Assembly: GCF_011008905.1 (NCBI RefSeq)
Contig: NZ_JAAIVI010000019.1
Location: 1 to 64,000 of the forward strand
Length of the DNA stretch: 64,000 bases
DNA from: Wenzhouxiangella sp. XN201
GTDB taxonomy: Bacteria > Pseudomonadota > Gammaproteobacteria > Xanthomonadales > Wenzhouxiangellaceae
Direction: 5' to 3'
Shown here piece after piece: positions 34,283 through 43,533 of this stretch. The notes beneath the pieces were generated by a model. It was not told the DNA's origin, ran no database searches, and saw only the letters and a program-made list of their open reading frames with translations. Position 1 is the stretch's first letter, and each line of letters begins with the position of its first letter. The position numbers and the translations under genes are program-made.

Positions 34283-34389
34283 GGTTGAACCGTCGCCAAC
34301 AAGCTAGCAGCCCACTTGCCGGTTCAGTTCGAATTCTGGACATTCTCAGTCGAACCCTTTGATGGCACCGTCACTCGGGTGAGGTCATG

Positions 34390-35316
34390 ATGTCGCGCAT
34401 GACCAACTCGATTGCCTTTTCGGTAGTGCTGCTGGCTTGCCTGGTGCTGGTCGGCTGTGCACGTCATCTCAACGACCCTGGGCGTGACATCTCGTTGCCT
34501 CAGAAGGGTCATGTGGTGCTGGCCGATCAGCGTTTTTCGCCGCCGGACTGGCCGCAGGCGCTGTATGCCGATGTCTATATTCCGGACGGCAATAGTCCCG
34601 ATGGCAATCCGGCGGCCTGGCCGGCGGTGTTGGTGGTCCACGGCGGCGGCTGGGAGCGGCGCAGCCGGGATGATATGACGCGCATCTCCCGCCAGCTGGC
34701 CGATCGTGGTTTCGTGGCGGTCAATATCGACTATCGCTTCGCACCCGAGTATCGTTTTCCGGCCCAGCTTCACGACGTGCAGATCGCGCATCGCTGGATG
34801 CGGGACGAGGCCTCGCGGCTGCGGATCGATGCCGACCGGATTGCCGGGCTGGGGTTTTCGTCCGGAGCGCATCTGGTGGCGCTGGCCGGGCTGGTCGCCG
34901 GCACGGACTCGTCGCTCAATGCCGAATACGGGCCGGAGGACGAAGGCTTTTTTGCGGTAGTGGTCGGCGGCATTCCGTCGGATTTTGGCCTGTTCTCCGG
35001 CGGCAAGCTGCTCCGGCAGCTCATGGGTGCCAGGCAGGAAGAAGCGCCAGAAGCCTACCGGGCGGCCTCTCCGATCACGCACGTGCATGACGATGCACCG
35101 CCGTTTTTCCTCTTCCACGGCACGCTGGATCAAACGGTGCCCTACGAACATGCCCGGGTGTTGTACGAGGCACTGCTCGAACACGGCGTGCACGCCGAAC
35201 TCTACCGGATGCGCCTGCGCGGGCACATCACTTCGTTTCTCATCCGCGGCGGCGCGATGCGAAGCGCCATTGCCTTTCTGCATGACATGGCTGGGCGTCC
35301 GGCAGATGAGGAGTGA
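34390..35316 (+). CDS. Alpha/beta-hydrolase (esterase/lipase) lipoprotein
   Basis: A 308-residue protein with a lipobox (VLLACLVLVGC) and a carboxylesterase-type hydrolase domain: oxyanion loop HGGGW, nucleophile GFSSGAH, acid LDQTVP and His near LRGHITSF. The DVYIP and NIDYRFAPEYRFP segments are typical of BD-FAE/kynurenine formamidase-like esterases. It is probably anchored in the outer or inner membrane facing the periplasm. The second of two adjacent ATGs (34390) is better spaced from GAGG. Confidence 0.9.
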   Translation: MSRMTNSIAFSVVLLACLVLVGCARHLNDPGRDISLPQKGHVVLADQRFSPPDWPQALYADVYIPDGNSPDGNPAAWPAVLVVHGGGWERRSRDDMTRISRQLADRGFVAVNIDYRFAPEYRFPAQLHDVQIAHRWMRDEASRLRIDADRIAGLGFSSGAHLVALAGLVAGTDSSLNAEYGPEDEGFFAVVVGGIPSDFGLFSGGKLLRQLMGARQEEAPEAYRAASPITHVHDDAPPFFLFHGTLDQTVPYEHARVLYEALLEHGVHAELYRMRLRGHITSFLIRGGAMRSAIAFLHDMAGRPADEE

Positions 35317-35337
35317 AGGCTTGCCAGGTCCTCTGAT

Positions 35338-35730
35338 TCAGGGCGATTTCAGCTTGCTGTATTTCAGCGCCGTCCCCCGCGCCAGATCTGCCGGATACTT
35401 CTCGGCATTGAGCTTCATCTTCTCGGCCACCGCCGGGCCGATGTCGATGCCCAGGCGATCAGATATGGCGGCCAGGTAGATCTGGATGTCGGCGATTTCG
35501 TGGGCGACGGCTTGTTTGGCGTCGTTGGGCAGGTTGCGGCTTTCTTCCTGGGTGAGCCACTGGAAGAGTTCCAGGAGTTCACCGACCTCCCCTGCCAGTG
35601 CCATCGCGAGGTTCTTGGGAGAGTGGAACTGGGCCCAGTCGCGGTCGGCGACGAATTGGCGGAATTGTTGTTTGAATTCGGCCAGTTCGGGCCATTCTGC
35701 GGGTGGGATTTTATGGTCGTCTCGGCTCAT
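35338..35730 (-). CDS. MazG-like nucleotide pyrophosphohydrolase
   Basis: A 130-residue protein with the MazG/dUTPase-like core: SPKNLAMALAGEVGELLELF, WLTQEES, AHEIADIQIYLAAISDRLGI, with the E-x-x-E and E-x-x-D metal ligands. It matches the small RS21-C6/dCTP pyrophosphatase type that removes abnormal nucleoside triphosphates. The start ATG is at 35730; upstream in-frame sequence is not credible coding. Confidence 0.93.
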   Translation of the reverse strand: MSRDDHKIPPAEWPELAEFKQQFRQFVADRDWAQFHSPKNLAMALAGEVGELLELFQWLTQEESRNLPNDAKQAVAHEIADIQIYLAAISDRLGIDIGPAVAEKMKLNAEKYPADLARGTALKYSKLKSP

Positions 35731-35906
35731 GTGGGCAGTATCCCCGCCCGCGTTGGCCGGATCAATGGGTGTTCTTGCTTGATCGGTTGTCCGTCGGGGA
35801 CGTTGCCCCGACCTACCTGACCGGGCTGGGGGTATTGCTTGATTGCGGTGGCGCCCGGGCGCGGGTATTGTCGGTGGATGGTTCATCCATCTCGGGGAGT
35901 CACGTT

Positions 35907-36386
35907 ATGAATCTGCGCTGGGTATTTTTGTTTCTGGTCGTATTGACGCTTGCAGCCTGCGGGTCGGGTAGTGACTCGGGCGGTTCATCGTCCTCCGGCG
36001 GCGGGGACGGGTCGAAGTGGCGGGTCGAGTATTCGGGCGACCTGAACGGCGAGGTCAGCGGATCGATCATGAGCGTGGTGAGCGTCGCCTCGAACACGAC
36101 GGTGGCTGGCGGGGCGATGAACGAGGATCTCACGGGCTCGGCCGATCACAGCATCCGCGCCACGATCATGCGCTACGGCGACGAGCCGACGGTCTCGTTC
36201 TCGCTCGAACTGGCCGACGGCATGCGCTGTTTCGACGTCACGAAGCAGGATCCGCAGCCGTCCACGGTGGAGATCTTCGATGAGGAGAAGGATACGTTCC
36301 GGGCGGAAATCCAGGGGACGATGTACTGCGGGCCTGAGAAGGACCAGCGGATCGAGTTCACGGCGTATCTGGACGCCGATGCCTGA
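35907..36386 (+). CDS. Small lipoprotein of unknown function
   Basis: A 159-residue protein with a clear lipoprotein signal (MNLRWVFLFLVVLTLAACGS) followed by a Ser/Gly linker and a ~125-residue beta-rich domain with two cysteines (MRCFDV and TMYCGP) that may form a disulfide. No family is recognised. GGGGAG seven bases before the ATG fixes the start. Confidence 0.82.
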   Translation: MNLRWVFLFLVVLTLAACGSGSDSGGSSSSGGGDGSKWRVEYSGDLNGEVSGSIMSVVSVASNTTVAGGAMNEDLTGSADHSIRATIMRYGDEPTVSFSLELADGMRCFDVTKQDPQPSTVEIFDEEKDTFRAEIQGTMYCGPEKDQRIEFTAYLDADA

Positions 36387-36428
36387 GGCTGCAGCGGGCA
36401 GGCGGTAGGTTCGGAACGTATGCTCGCC

Positions 36429-36455
36429 GACCCGGCTCAAGGCCGGGACGACTCA
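36429..36455. repeat. REP-like palindrome copy
   Basis: CGACCCGGCTCAAGGCCGGG-ACGACTC is a member of the window-wide palindrome family, between a lipoprotein gene and the S46 peptidase stop. It could also serve as a weak terminator for either convergent gene. Confidence 0.7.
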
Positions 36456-36506
36456 GGGGGAGAGAACGGCTGCCTGGTGAACGCTTCATCGTACGCAGGC
36501 GGGCTG

Positions 36507-38669
36507 TTATTCCACGATCTCCATTTCCTCGATCAGGGCATCGGCACCGTCGACTTTGTCCATCACCCACAGCATGTAGCGGGTGTCGACGTGGATGGTG
36601 CGGGTGGTGCGGGGGTCGAAGTCCCAGTCGGAGTTGACCGACTCGATGGTGCCGTCGAACAGAAGGCCGACCAGTTCGCCGTGGGCGTTGAGGGTGGCCG
36701 AGCCGGAGTTGCCGCCGGTCGAGTCCAGGTCGGAGAGGAAGTTGACCGGGACTGAACCGATGCTTTCCAGTTCGTAGGGGCCGTAGTCGCCCTGGCGGAT
36801 CAGTTCGAGCTGGCGTTCGGGGGCGTTGAAGGGGGCCTCGCCGGTGTTCTTTTCCAGAATGCCTTCCAGGGTGGTGAAGGGCTGGTAGACCAGGCCGTCT
36901 TTGGGCGAGCCGCCCAGCACGGTGCCGTAGGTGACGCGCAGGGTGGAATTGGCATCCGGGTAGGCGGCGTAGCCCTGAGATTCCTGCCAATTGATAATTG
37001 CTTCCATGTAGTCGGGACGCAGGATCTGCATGCGCCCGGCGCGGTCTTCGGACTCAGCCTCTTGCGCCATCTCGTGGTCGTAGAGCGCGGCGGCGAGCTG
37101 GATGAAGGGGTCGTCGCTGTTGTCGAGGGCTTCGGTGTCGGCCTCCATCAGGGCCAGGCGCTGCTCGACGTTGCCCAGTTCGGTTTCGGTGTAGAGGCGG
37201 TCGAGGGTTTCGGCGACCTGCGTCTCATCCCAGGTCTCGGGCAGGTCAAGGACCTCGTCCAGGGCGGCCACGCGCGCCGTTTCGGGCGCGTTCATGTACT
37301 GCTCGAGGAAATGCAGCCACACGGCCTTGTCGACGGCCGGGTCGTAGCGGCGTTCGATCGCCTGCATGCCCTGCCGGAAGAAAGCCATGTCGCGTTCCTG
37401 GTAGCCCGATTCGCGTTCGGCGTCGGGTTTCTGGCGCTCTTTTGACAGGCGGTACAGGCGCTGTGCGGCCGAGAGCAAGCTCGATCTAGTGGCGTTGTTG
37501 TAGTACCAGTCGTCGCGCGCGGACTGGGCCGACTCTTCGCTCAGGGCGTCGAGTTTCTCCAGTGTTTCGGCGTAGCCCCGGTCGGACGCTTCGGTTTCGA
37601 TCCAGTTGTTGAGCGCTGCCTCGCGCTCGCGGCGGCGCTCGACCAGGCCGACCCTGCGCGCGCCTTCGATCTGCCCGCCGAGGTTCTTGTAGAAGTTGTT
37701 CAGGCCGGCCAGCCGGGCTTCGTACTTGATGCGCGCGTCCGAGCCTTCCGGGGCGGCTCCCTCGATGGTCGCAATCCAGCCCTCGAGCATGTCGATGAAC
37801 TTCGGGTAGCGCCATTCGAAGGTGTTGGTCACTTCCGGCAGGCGCGTGTAGCGCCGGGTGGAGCCGGGGTAGCCGGCGGCCATCACGAAATCACCGTCGT
37901 CGAGGCCGGCGGCGGAGACTTTGAGGAAGTGTTCGGGCTCGAACGGCACGTTGTCTTCGGAATGTTCCGCGGGTTGGCCGTCGGGGCCGACGTAGGCGCG
38001 GTAGAAAGCGAAATCGCCGGTGTGGCGCGGCCACATCCAGTTGTCGATATCGCCACCGTAGCGGCCGATGTTGTCGGCCGGGGCATAGGCCAGGCGCACG
38101 TCCTGGATTTCCAGGCGATCGATCAGCTTGTACTCGAGCCCGCCGTGGAAGCCAGCCACCTGGCAGCGATGGCCTTGCTGCTGTTCGCACTCGGCGATGA
38201 TTTCCTTGCGGCGCGTATCGATGATGTCGTGGACGGCCTGGCCGTCCATCTCGGCGCTGATGCCTTCGCGTACGCGCTCGGTGACGTTTTCGACCGCGAC
38301 GGTGACGTACACGCGGGTGCCCGGGGCAGCCGGCAGTTCGGCGTCCGGGTTTTCAGCCAAGAAACCTTCTTCCAGGTAGTTGTCTTCGGCCGTCGAGTTG
38401 TACTGGATCGAGCCGCGGGCGCAGTGGTGGTTGGTGACCACCAGGCCCTTGGGCGAGACGAAGCTGGCCGTGCAGCCGCCAAGCGAGATCACCGCGCCCA
38501 TGGGGAAGTCGGTCAGCTCGGTCAGGCTTTCGGGGTCGAGTTCCAGGCCGGTCGCGCGCAGGTCCTCGGCGATCAGCGGCAACTGGTCGGGCGTCCACAT
38601 GCCTTCCTTGGCAACAGCGGTGCCGGCAAGCGCAAACGCGGCGGCCAGGGCGATGGGCGTGTATCTCAT
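36507..38669 (-). CDS. S46 family dipeptidyl-peptidase (DPP7/DPP11-like)
   Basis: The 720-residue exported serine peptidase has a signal peptide (residues 1-20), then KEGMWTPDQLP, the chymotrypsin-fold catalytic His in VVTNHHC (81-82), Asp in GGDIDNWMWPRHTG, and the nucleophile in TGGNSGS (Ser655). A helical insert (about residues 280-560) is typical of S46 and excludes long substrates. The enzyme removes dipeptides from the N-terminus of peptides in the periplasm; DPP7 versus DPP11 specificity was not decided. It is a single-gene unit. Confidence 0.95.
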   Translation of the reverse strand: MRYTPIALAAAFALAGTAVAKEGMWTPDQLPLIAEDLRATGLELDPESLTELTDFPMGAVISLGGCTASFVSPKGLVVTNHHCARGSIQYNSTAEDNYLEEGFLAENPDAELPAAPGTRVYVTVAVENVTERVREGISAEMDGQAVHDIIDTRRKEIIAECEQQQGHRCQVAGFHGGLEYKLIDRLEIQDVRLAYAPADNIGRYGGDIDNWMWPRHTGDFAFYRAYVGPDGQPAEHSEDNVPFEPEHFLKVSAAGLDDGDFVMAAGYPGSTRRYTRLPEVTNTFEWRYPKFIDMLEGWIATIEGAAPEGSDARIKYEARLAGLNNFYKNLGGQIEGARRVGLVERRREREAALNNWIETEASDRGYAETLEKLDALSEESAQSARDDWYYNNATRSSLLSAAQRLYRLSKERQKPDAERESGYQERDMAFFRQGMQAIERRYDPAVDKAVWLHFLEQYMNAPETARVAALDEVLDLPETWDETQVAETLDRLYTETELGNVEQRLALMEADTEALDNSDDPFIQLAAALYDHEMAQEAESEDRAGRMQILRPDYMEAIINWQESQGYAAYPDANSTLRVTYGTVLGGSPKDGLVYQPFTTLEGILEKNTGEAPFNAPERQLELIRQGDYGPYELESIGSVPVNFLSDLDSTGGNSGSATLNAHGELVGLLFDGTIESVNSDWDFDPRTTRTIHVDTRYMLWVMDKVDGADALIEEMEIVE

Positions 38670-38773
38670 GTTGGGGTTCTCCAGGGTGCACGAGCGGTCG
38701 CGAGGGACCGCAAAGCGGGCAATCCTACCCCAAGCGGGCGGTGGGTGGGGCTAAAGGTGGCGCAGGAATGGAG

Positions 38774-39469
38774 TCAGTCGTGCAAACCGCTTTGCATATT
38801 GGCGGGCACGGCCTCGTCAATCTTTTTCGGCCGGGGCAGGTTCAGATTCTTCATGATTTCGTCGAACTCTTCGAAGCTCTTGTCGAGGCCCAAGCGGGGG
38901 TTGTGCTGCTTTTCCTCTCCGATACTCGAGCGGGTCCGGCCCTTGTAGTCATGACAGGGACAGATCAGCGTTTCATCGGGGAGCTTGAAGAGCTTCTCGC
39001 GCACGGAGTGGAACAGTTTCTGGCTGCTGCCCTGCTGAAAATCCACACGGCCGCAGCCCCGAATCAGGAGGGCGTCGCCGGTAAAAACGTAAGGGGGACA
39101 GTAATAGCTGGTACAACCGTCGGTGTGGCCGGGCGTTGCAATCGCCTTGAGTGTTTGCTCGCCAAAGGCGATCTCCTCGCCATCTTCGAGAAGACGATCA
39201 GCCGTTTCCAGGGCGCTTCCGCTGCCGATTACGATTTTCGCGCCGGTCTTTTCCCGGATCAATCCACTGCTGGTGATATGGTCGGCATGGATATGGGTTT
39301 CCACCAGATACTTGAGTTCCAGTCCAAGTTCCCTGATGAACTGCAGGTCCCGCTCCATGGTTTCCCTGACGCCATCGATGAGTATGGCCTCCCTGCTCGA
39401 AACATCGCCCAGCAGGTAGGTGTAAGTGGAGCTTTCTTTCTCAAAGAATTGTCGGAAAATCATTTTCAT
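38774..39469 (-). CDS. Persulfide dioxygenase-like MBL protein (ETHE1 family)
   Basis: A 231-residue MBL protein with THIHADHITSSG (iron-binding His/Asp), ATPGHTDGCTSY, FTGDALLIRGCGRVDFQQG and CPCHDYKGR, the pattern of ETHE1/Blh mononuclear iron persulfide dioxygenases, which oxidise glutathione persulfide to sulfite. The ATG at 39469 with AGGGAG eight bases upstream is preferred to an in-frame codon two residues earlier. It stands alone, with no rhodanese or sulfide quinone reductase gene beside it. Confidence 0.93.
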   Translation of the reverse strand: MKMIFRQFFEKESSTYTYLLGDVSSREAILIDGVRETMERDLQFIRELGLELKYLVETHIHADHITSSGLIREKTGAKIVIGSGSALETADRLLEDGEEIAFGEQTLKAIATPGHTDGCTSYYCPPYVFTGDALLIRGCGRVDFQQGSSQKLFHSVREKLFKLPDETLICPCHDYKGRTRSSIGEEKQHNPRLGLDKSFEEFDEIMKNLNLPRPKKIDEAVPANMQSGLHD

Positions 39470-39679
39470 CGGCAAAACTCCCTTGACGGCGTGATTCTAG
39501 CCTGAAGCCCGGAGGCCGTACATCCGCTAGGGCTGTGACGCTATAATCGCCGCAGCCGGGACTTTCCCGGTGTGTGGCACTCGCTACTGTTTCGGGGCGG
39601 CCCGGATGTTGAGGTAGCGGGCCTGATTCTTCGACGACTGCCGCAGCCCAGTCCCGCTGTCAAAGGTATTTCTCGCAAC

Positions 39680-40597
39680 ATGCCGACGGCCCGTTTCCTG
39701 TTCAGCATTTGTCTGTTCGCCCTGCTCTTGCCGGGAGCGGGCTCGTTGCGCGCGGCGCCCGACGTGCTGGTGCTCGGGCGTGTCAGCGACAATCCGGCCG
39801 CCCACTACGACCGGCTCAAGCCGCTGCTGGATTACATGGTCGAGCACATGGCCGATCTCGGTATTCGCGAGGGCCGCGTGCTGATGGCCCCGGATACCGC
39901 GGCCATGGCCAGCTACCTGCGCCAGGGCCAGGTCGACTGGGTCACCGAAACGGCCGGCGCCGCGCTGGGCCTGATCGAGCTCGGCCGGGCCGAGCCGGTG
40001 GCGCTGAGTTGGCGCGGCGGCGAGCAGCAGTACTACAGCGTGTTCGTCGCCCGGCGCGACAGCGGCATCACCTCGCTCGATCAACTCCAGGGCCGGACCA
40101 TCGGCTTTCAGCACCCGAACTCGACCAGCGCCTACCTGGTGCCGGCCGGCGAACTGCTCGACCGCGACCTGTCGCTGGCGGGCCTGCTCTCGCCGCTCGA
40201 CCGGCCGCCGGCCGACCTGGTCGGCTATGCCTTTACCGGTGACGAGGCCAATTCGGTGGCCTGGGTGCACCAGCGCCTGGTCGACGTGGCCGCCATCAGC
40301 AACCAGGATCACGCCGACCTGGTAGCGCCGGTGCCCGACTATGCGTCGGACTTGCACATCATCGACCGTAGCCTGGATTACCCGCGTGCGCTGGAACTGG
40401 TGCGCCAGGACCTGCCCCAACCCATCCGTGAGCGCCTGCTGGAACTGCTGCTGGCAGCCGGCGAGGACCCGGAGGCCGAAGAGGCACTGGGCAATTTCTT
40501 TCGCACCGACCGCTTCACGCCGGTCACGCCGGCGGTCGAGCGCCAGCTCGAGACGCTCGGGCCGCTGGTCAAACGCGTGCGCCGGGAGCTGCAATGA
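39680..40597 (+). CDS. PhnD-type periplasmic substrate-binding protein
   Basis: A 305-residue exported protein (signal peptide to about residue 25) with the PhnD/phosphonate-binding fold: [67 protein letters not shown]. No permease or ATPase gene accompanies it; instead its stop overlaps the start of a GGDEF-EAL enzyme (ATGA). It is therefore more likely a periplasmic sensor for that enzyme than a transport component. The ligand is unknown. Confidence 0.88.
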   Translation: MPTARFLFSICLFALLLPGAGSLRAAPDVLVLGRVSDNPAAHYDRLKPLLDYMVEHMADLGIREGRVLMAPDTAAMASYLRQGQVDWVTETAGAALGLIELGRAEPVALSWRGGEQQYYSVFVARRDSGITSLDQLQGRTIGFQHPNSTSAYLVPAGELLDRDLSLAGLLSPLDRPPADLVGYAFTGDEANSVAWVHQRLVDVAAISNQDHADLVAPVPDYASDLHIIDRSLDYPRALELVRQDLPQPIRERLLELLLAAGEDPEAEEALGNFFRTDRFTPVTPAVERQLETLGPLVKRVRRELQ

Positions 40598-42759
40598 AGC
40601 TGCCGGCGCTGAGTCTGCGGACCAAGCTGGCCGTCGCCGTGCTGGTCGCTTCGGCCATCCTGCTGGGCGCGCTGGCCTTGCTCTGGGTGACGGGCACGCG
40701 CAACAACGAGGCGCTGGTGGCGCAAAGCAGCGAGGCGATCCTCGACAACGCGTTGGCCGACCTGCGCCTGCGCGGTGAGGTCACGCTGGAACATCTCGCC
40801 GAAGTGCTGCCCAACCTGGTCTATTACTACGATTTTTCCGGCCTGAGCGATTCGCTCTCGCCGGTGCTGGCGCGGCCCGATGTCGAGTACGTCATCGTCT
40901 ACGACCTGGAGGGCCGGCTGATCCATGACGGCACGCGCGTGCTCGAGCGCTTCGGTGAGCGCATGGACGATGCGCTGGCCGAGCAGGTCATCGCCGCAAC
41001 CGGCACACCCGGCGAGGTGCAGGCGTACTGGGGCGATGATCGGCTTGATGTCAGCCGCACGCTCATGCTCGGCAGCGTTCCCCTGGGCGGTGTTCGTATC
41101 GGACTCTCGCGCGCGGCTGCCGACCGGCTCGTGGCCGAAGAGCAGGCCGAACTCGAAACGCAGCTGCGCGGCCGCTTCGATTCCCAGATCCGCTGGCTGC
41201 TGGCCGCCTTCACCCTGCTGCTGCTCGGCGCCGCAATAGCCGGCTGGCTGATCGCACGCCAACTGCTGCGACCGATTCGCGCGCTGGCCACCTCGGCCGA
41301 CCGACTCGAGCACGGCCAGTTCGACCAGGTGGAGATCCCGATCGACCGCGGCGACGAACTCGGCAAGCTGGTGCAGTCGTTCAATCGCATGGCCGTGGCC
41401 TTGCGCGACCACGACCGCGAGATTCGCCGCCTGGCCTACCAGGACCCCCTGACCAGCCTGCCCAATCGGCTGATGTTCCGCGAGCTGCTCGACCAGGCCG
41501 TGACTGAGCAGGAACACGAGCCAGACGGCCTCGGTCTGCTGTTCATCGACCTCGACGATTTCAAGCGCATCAACGACACACTGGGCCACGATACCGGCGA
41601 CGAGGTGCTGGCCGAATTCTCCGAACGACTCCAGCACCAGGCGAGCGACTTCGCCGGCGAATCGGAGAATCAGCAGCCGATCATCGCCCGACTCGGCGGC
41701 GACGAGTTCGTGGCCCTGTTGAGCGGCGCCGACATCAGGCAGCGCTGCACCCGGTTGGCGCGCAGCATCCTGTCGGGTCTGAACGAGCCGTTCACCGTCG
41801 ATGGGCGCCAGCTGTTCCTGAGCGCCAGCATCGGCGTATCGATTTTGCCCGATGACGCCCGCTCAGCCAGGAAACTGCTCAAGTGCGGCGACCTGGCCAT
41901 GTACCAGGCCAAACTCGAGGGCAAGAACGGCCTGTTCTTCTACCGCGACCACCTGACGATGACCGCCGAGGAAAATCTGCAGTTGGAACAGGCCCTGCGC
42001 GAATCGCTGGCGCTCGACCAGATCGAGCTGTACTACCAACCCCTGGTCGAACTTGCCACCGGCCGGGTGACCGGCGCCGAAGCCCTGCTGCGCTGGCACC
42101 ATCCGGATCTGGGCGAAATCGATCCCGAGCGCTTTATCGCGGTGGCCGAATCGAGCACGCTGATCGACGAGCTCGGGCGCTGGGTAATTGATCGGGCCTG
42201 CGCCGATGCTGCCACCTGGCAGCGGAGCCGGCCGAATTTGCGGGTGGGCATCAATATCTCCGGTCGCCAACTGCTGCGCCGCGACCTGGTCGAACAGATC
42301 GACGCCGCCCTTGAACGAAACGACCTGCCGGCCAACAGCATCAGCCTGGAGTTGACCGAATCGACCCTGCTGCACGACCGCGCCCTTGCCTCCGAAATCC
42401 TGCTGTCGCTGCGGGCGCGCGAGATCAATATCTGGCTCGACGACTTCGGCACCGGCTTTTCCGGCCTCAACCATCTGCGGCAACTGCGGGTATCCGGCGT
42501 CAAGATCGACCGCAGCTTCATCGCGGACATTCTCACCGACCCCGACGACCTGGCCCTGAGCTCGGCCATCATCGCCATGGCCCATTCGGTCGGCATGCGC
42601 GTCATCGCCGAAGGCGTGGAAGCGCCCGAGCAGCTGGAGCTGCTACGCCAGCGTGGCTGCGACGTGGTGCAGGGTTTCCTGCTGGCCCGTCCGATGCCCG
42701 CCGCCGAGATCCCCGACTTCTACCCCAATCCGGAGTGGTTTCCCGACGCCTCCGGCTGA
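40594..42759 (+). CDS. Membrane HAMP-GGDEF-EAL cyclic di-GMP enzyme
   Basis: The 721-residue protein has two transmembrane helices (about 11-30 and 206-228) flanking a periplasmic sensor, a HAMP linker ([20 protein letters not shown]), a GGDEF domain with RLGGDEFV (about residue 368) and an EAL domain with GAEALLRW (about 495) and [13 protein letters not shown]. Both active-site motifs are intact, so it could make and break cyclic di-GMP. It is translationally coupled to the PhnD-type binding protein, which is its likely periplasmic input. Confidence 0.93.
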   Translation: MKLPALSLRTKLAVAVLVASAILLGALALLWVTGTRNNEALVAQSSEAILDNALADLRLRGEVTLEHLAEVLPNLVYYYDFSGLSDSLSPVLARPDVEYVIVYDLEGRLIHDGTRVLERFGERMDDALAEQVIAATGTPGEVQAYWGDDRLDVSRTLMLGSVPLGGVRIGLSRAAADRLVAEEQAELETQLRGRFDSQIRWLLAAFTLLLLGAAIAGWLIARQLLRPIRALATSADRLEHGQFDQVEIPIDRGDELGKLVQSFNRMAVALRDHDREIRRLAYQDPLTSLPNRLMFRELLDQAVTEQEHEPDGLGLLFIDLDDFKRINDTLGHDTGDEVLAEFSERLQHQASDFAGESENQQPIIARLGGDEFVALLSGADIRQRCTRLARSILSGLNEPFTVDGRQLFLSASIGVSILPDDARSARKLLKCGDLAMYQAKLEGKNGLFFYRDHLTMTAEENLQLEQALRESLALDQIELYYQPLVELATGRVTGAEALLRWHHPDLGEIDPERFIAVAESSTLIDELGRWVIDRACADAATWQRSRPNLRVGINISGRQLLRRDLVEQIDAALERNDLPANSISLELTESTLLHDRALASEILLSLRAREINIWLDDFGTGFSGLNHLRQLRVSGVKIDRSFIADILTDPDDLALSSAIIAMAHSVGMRVIAEGVEAPEQLELLRQRGCDVVQGFLLARPMPAAEIPDFYPNPEWFPDASG

Positions 42760-42769
42760 GCGCGCGGAG

Positions 42770-42865
42770 TCAGGCGAGCAGCAGGAGGGCGCCGTAGACG
42801 GCGAAGATGACGAGCAGTGCGAGGATGCGGCGTTTGCTGTTTTGGGCATTGTCATCGATGAACAT
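42770..42865 (-). CDS. 31-residue membrane miniprotein
   Basis: Reading the minus strand from the ATG at 42865 gives a 31-residue frame: MFIDDNAQNSKRRI followed by a hydrophobic helix (LALLVIFAVYGALLLLA) and a stop. A strong Shine-Dalgarno (AGGAG, seven bases upstream) and its position 67 bp after the OsmC gene on the same strand make expression likely. It would be a single-pass inner-membrane peptide with a positively charged stop-transfer side. Too short for homology by eye; function unknown. Confidence 0.65.
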   Translation of the reverse strand: MFIDDNAQNSKRRILALLVIFAVYGALLLLA

Positions 42866-42932
42866 CTCGATTCTCCTGCAGCGGTTGGTCAAGGCCCCGC
42901 CCGCGCGGGCGCGGACGGGGTCGGGTTGCGGT

Positions 42933-43502
42933 TCAGGCCCGTTCGATGGCGACCGGAACCGGGTTGCTGATGGTGTCGAATACGCCCGAGTGCTGTTGGG
43001 CCAGCTCGATCAACTCGTTGATCTTCTCGTCGCTGGCGTCGGCTTCGACCTTCATCTTCACGCGAATGCCTGAAAAGCCATTGCGCACGGTCTTCGACAG
43101 GCCGAGGAAACCCTCGAGGCTGGCGTCGCCTTCGTAGCTCGACTCGATCGCACGGATCGTCACGCCCTGAAGCGCGGCGTGGTAGATCAACGTCGTGGTC
43201 AGGCAACCGGCCAGTCCGGCCAGCACGGTTTCCATCGGGTTGGGGCCGTGGTCGGTTCCGAGCAGCACTTCGGGCTCATCCAGGCGGACGGTGAAGGGCT
43301 TGGAACGCTTGTGCATTTCGGTGGCCGCGAAGTGCTCATCGATGCGGGTGTGGTTTTCACCACCGCTGATCCACTTGTTGCTGGCCAGGAACTGCAGCTT
43401 GCCGACTTCCGGCTTTTCACGGATCACTTCGCGGGTTTCGCTCAGCGCCGTGGCGTCGATGCCGTTGATCATGATCGGCGTGTTGGCTTGTTGTGCTTCC
43501 AT
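42933..43502 (-). CDS. OsmC/Ohr-family protein with a single cysteine
   Basis: A 189-residue OsmC-fold protein: PNPMETVLAGLAGCLTTTLI contains the peroxidatic Cys and TVRNGFSGIRVKMKVEADAS is family-typical. The second Cys of true OsmC/Ohr peroxidases is replaced (QQHSGVFDTISNPVPV has Ser where HCPV is expected), so classical peroxidase chemistry is doubtful and a related thiol or carrier role is possible. GGAG eight bases upstream supports the ATG at 43502. It lies between the miniprotein and the diiron protein, all on the minus strand. Confidence 0.9.
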   Translation of the reverse strand: MEAQQANTPIMINGIDATALSETREVIREKPEVGKLQFLASNKWISGGENHTRIDEHFAATEMHKRSKPFTVRLDEPEVLLGTDHGPNPMETVLAGLAGCLTTTLIYHAALQGVTIRAIESSYEGDASLEGFLGLSKTVRNGFSGIRVKMKVEADASDEKINELIELAQQHSGVFDTISNPVPVAIERA

Positions 43503-43533
43503 TTCTTTTTCTCCGGTTTGAGTCAAGGTCAGT

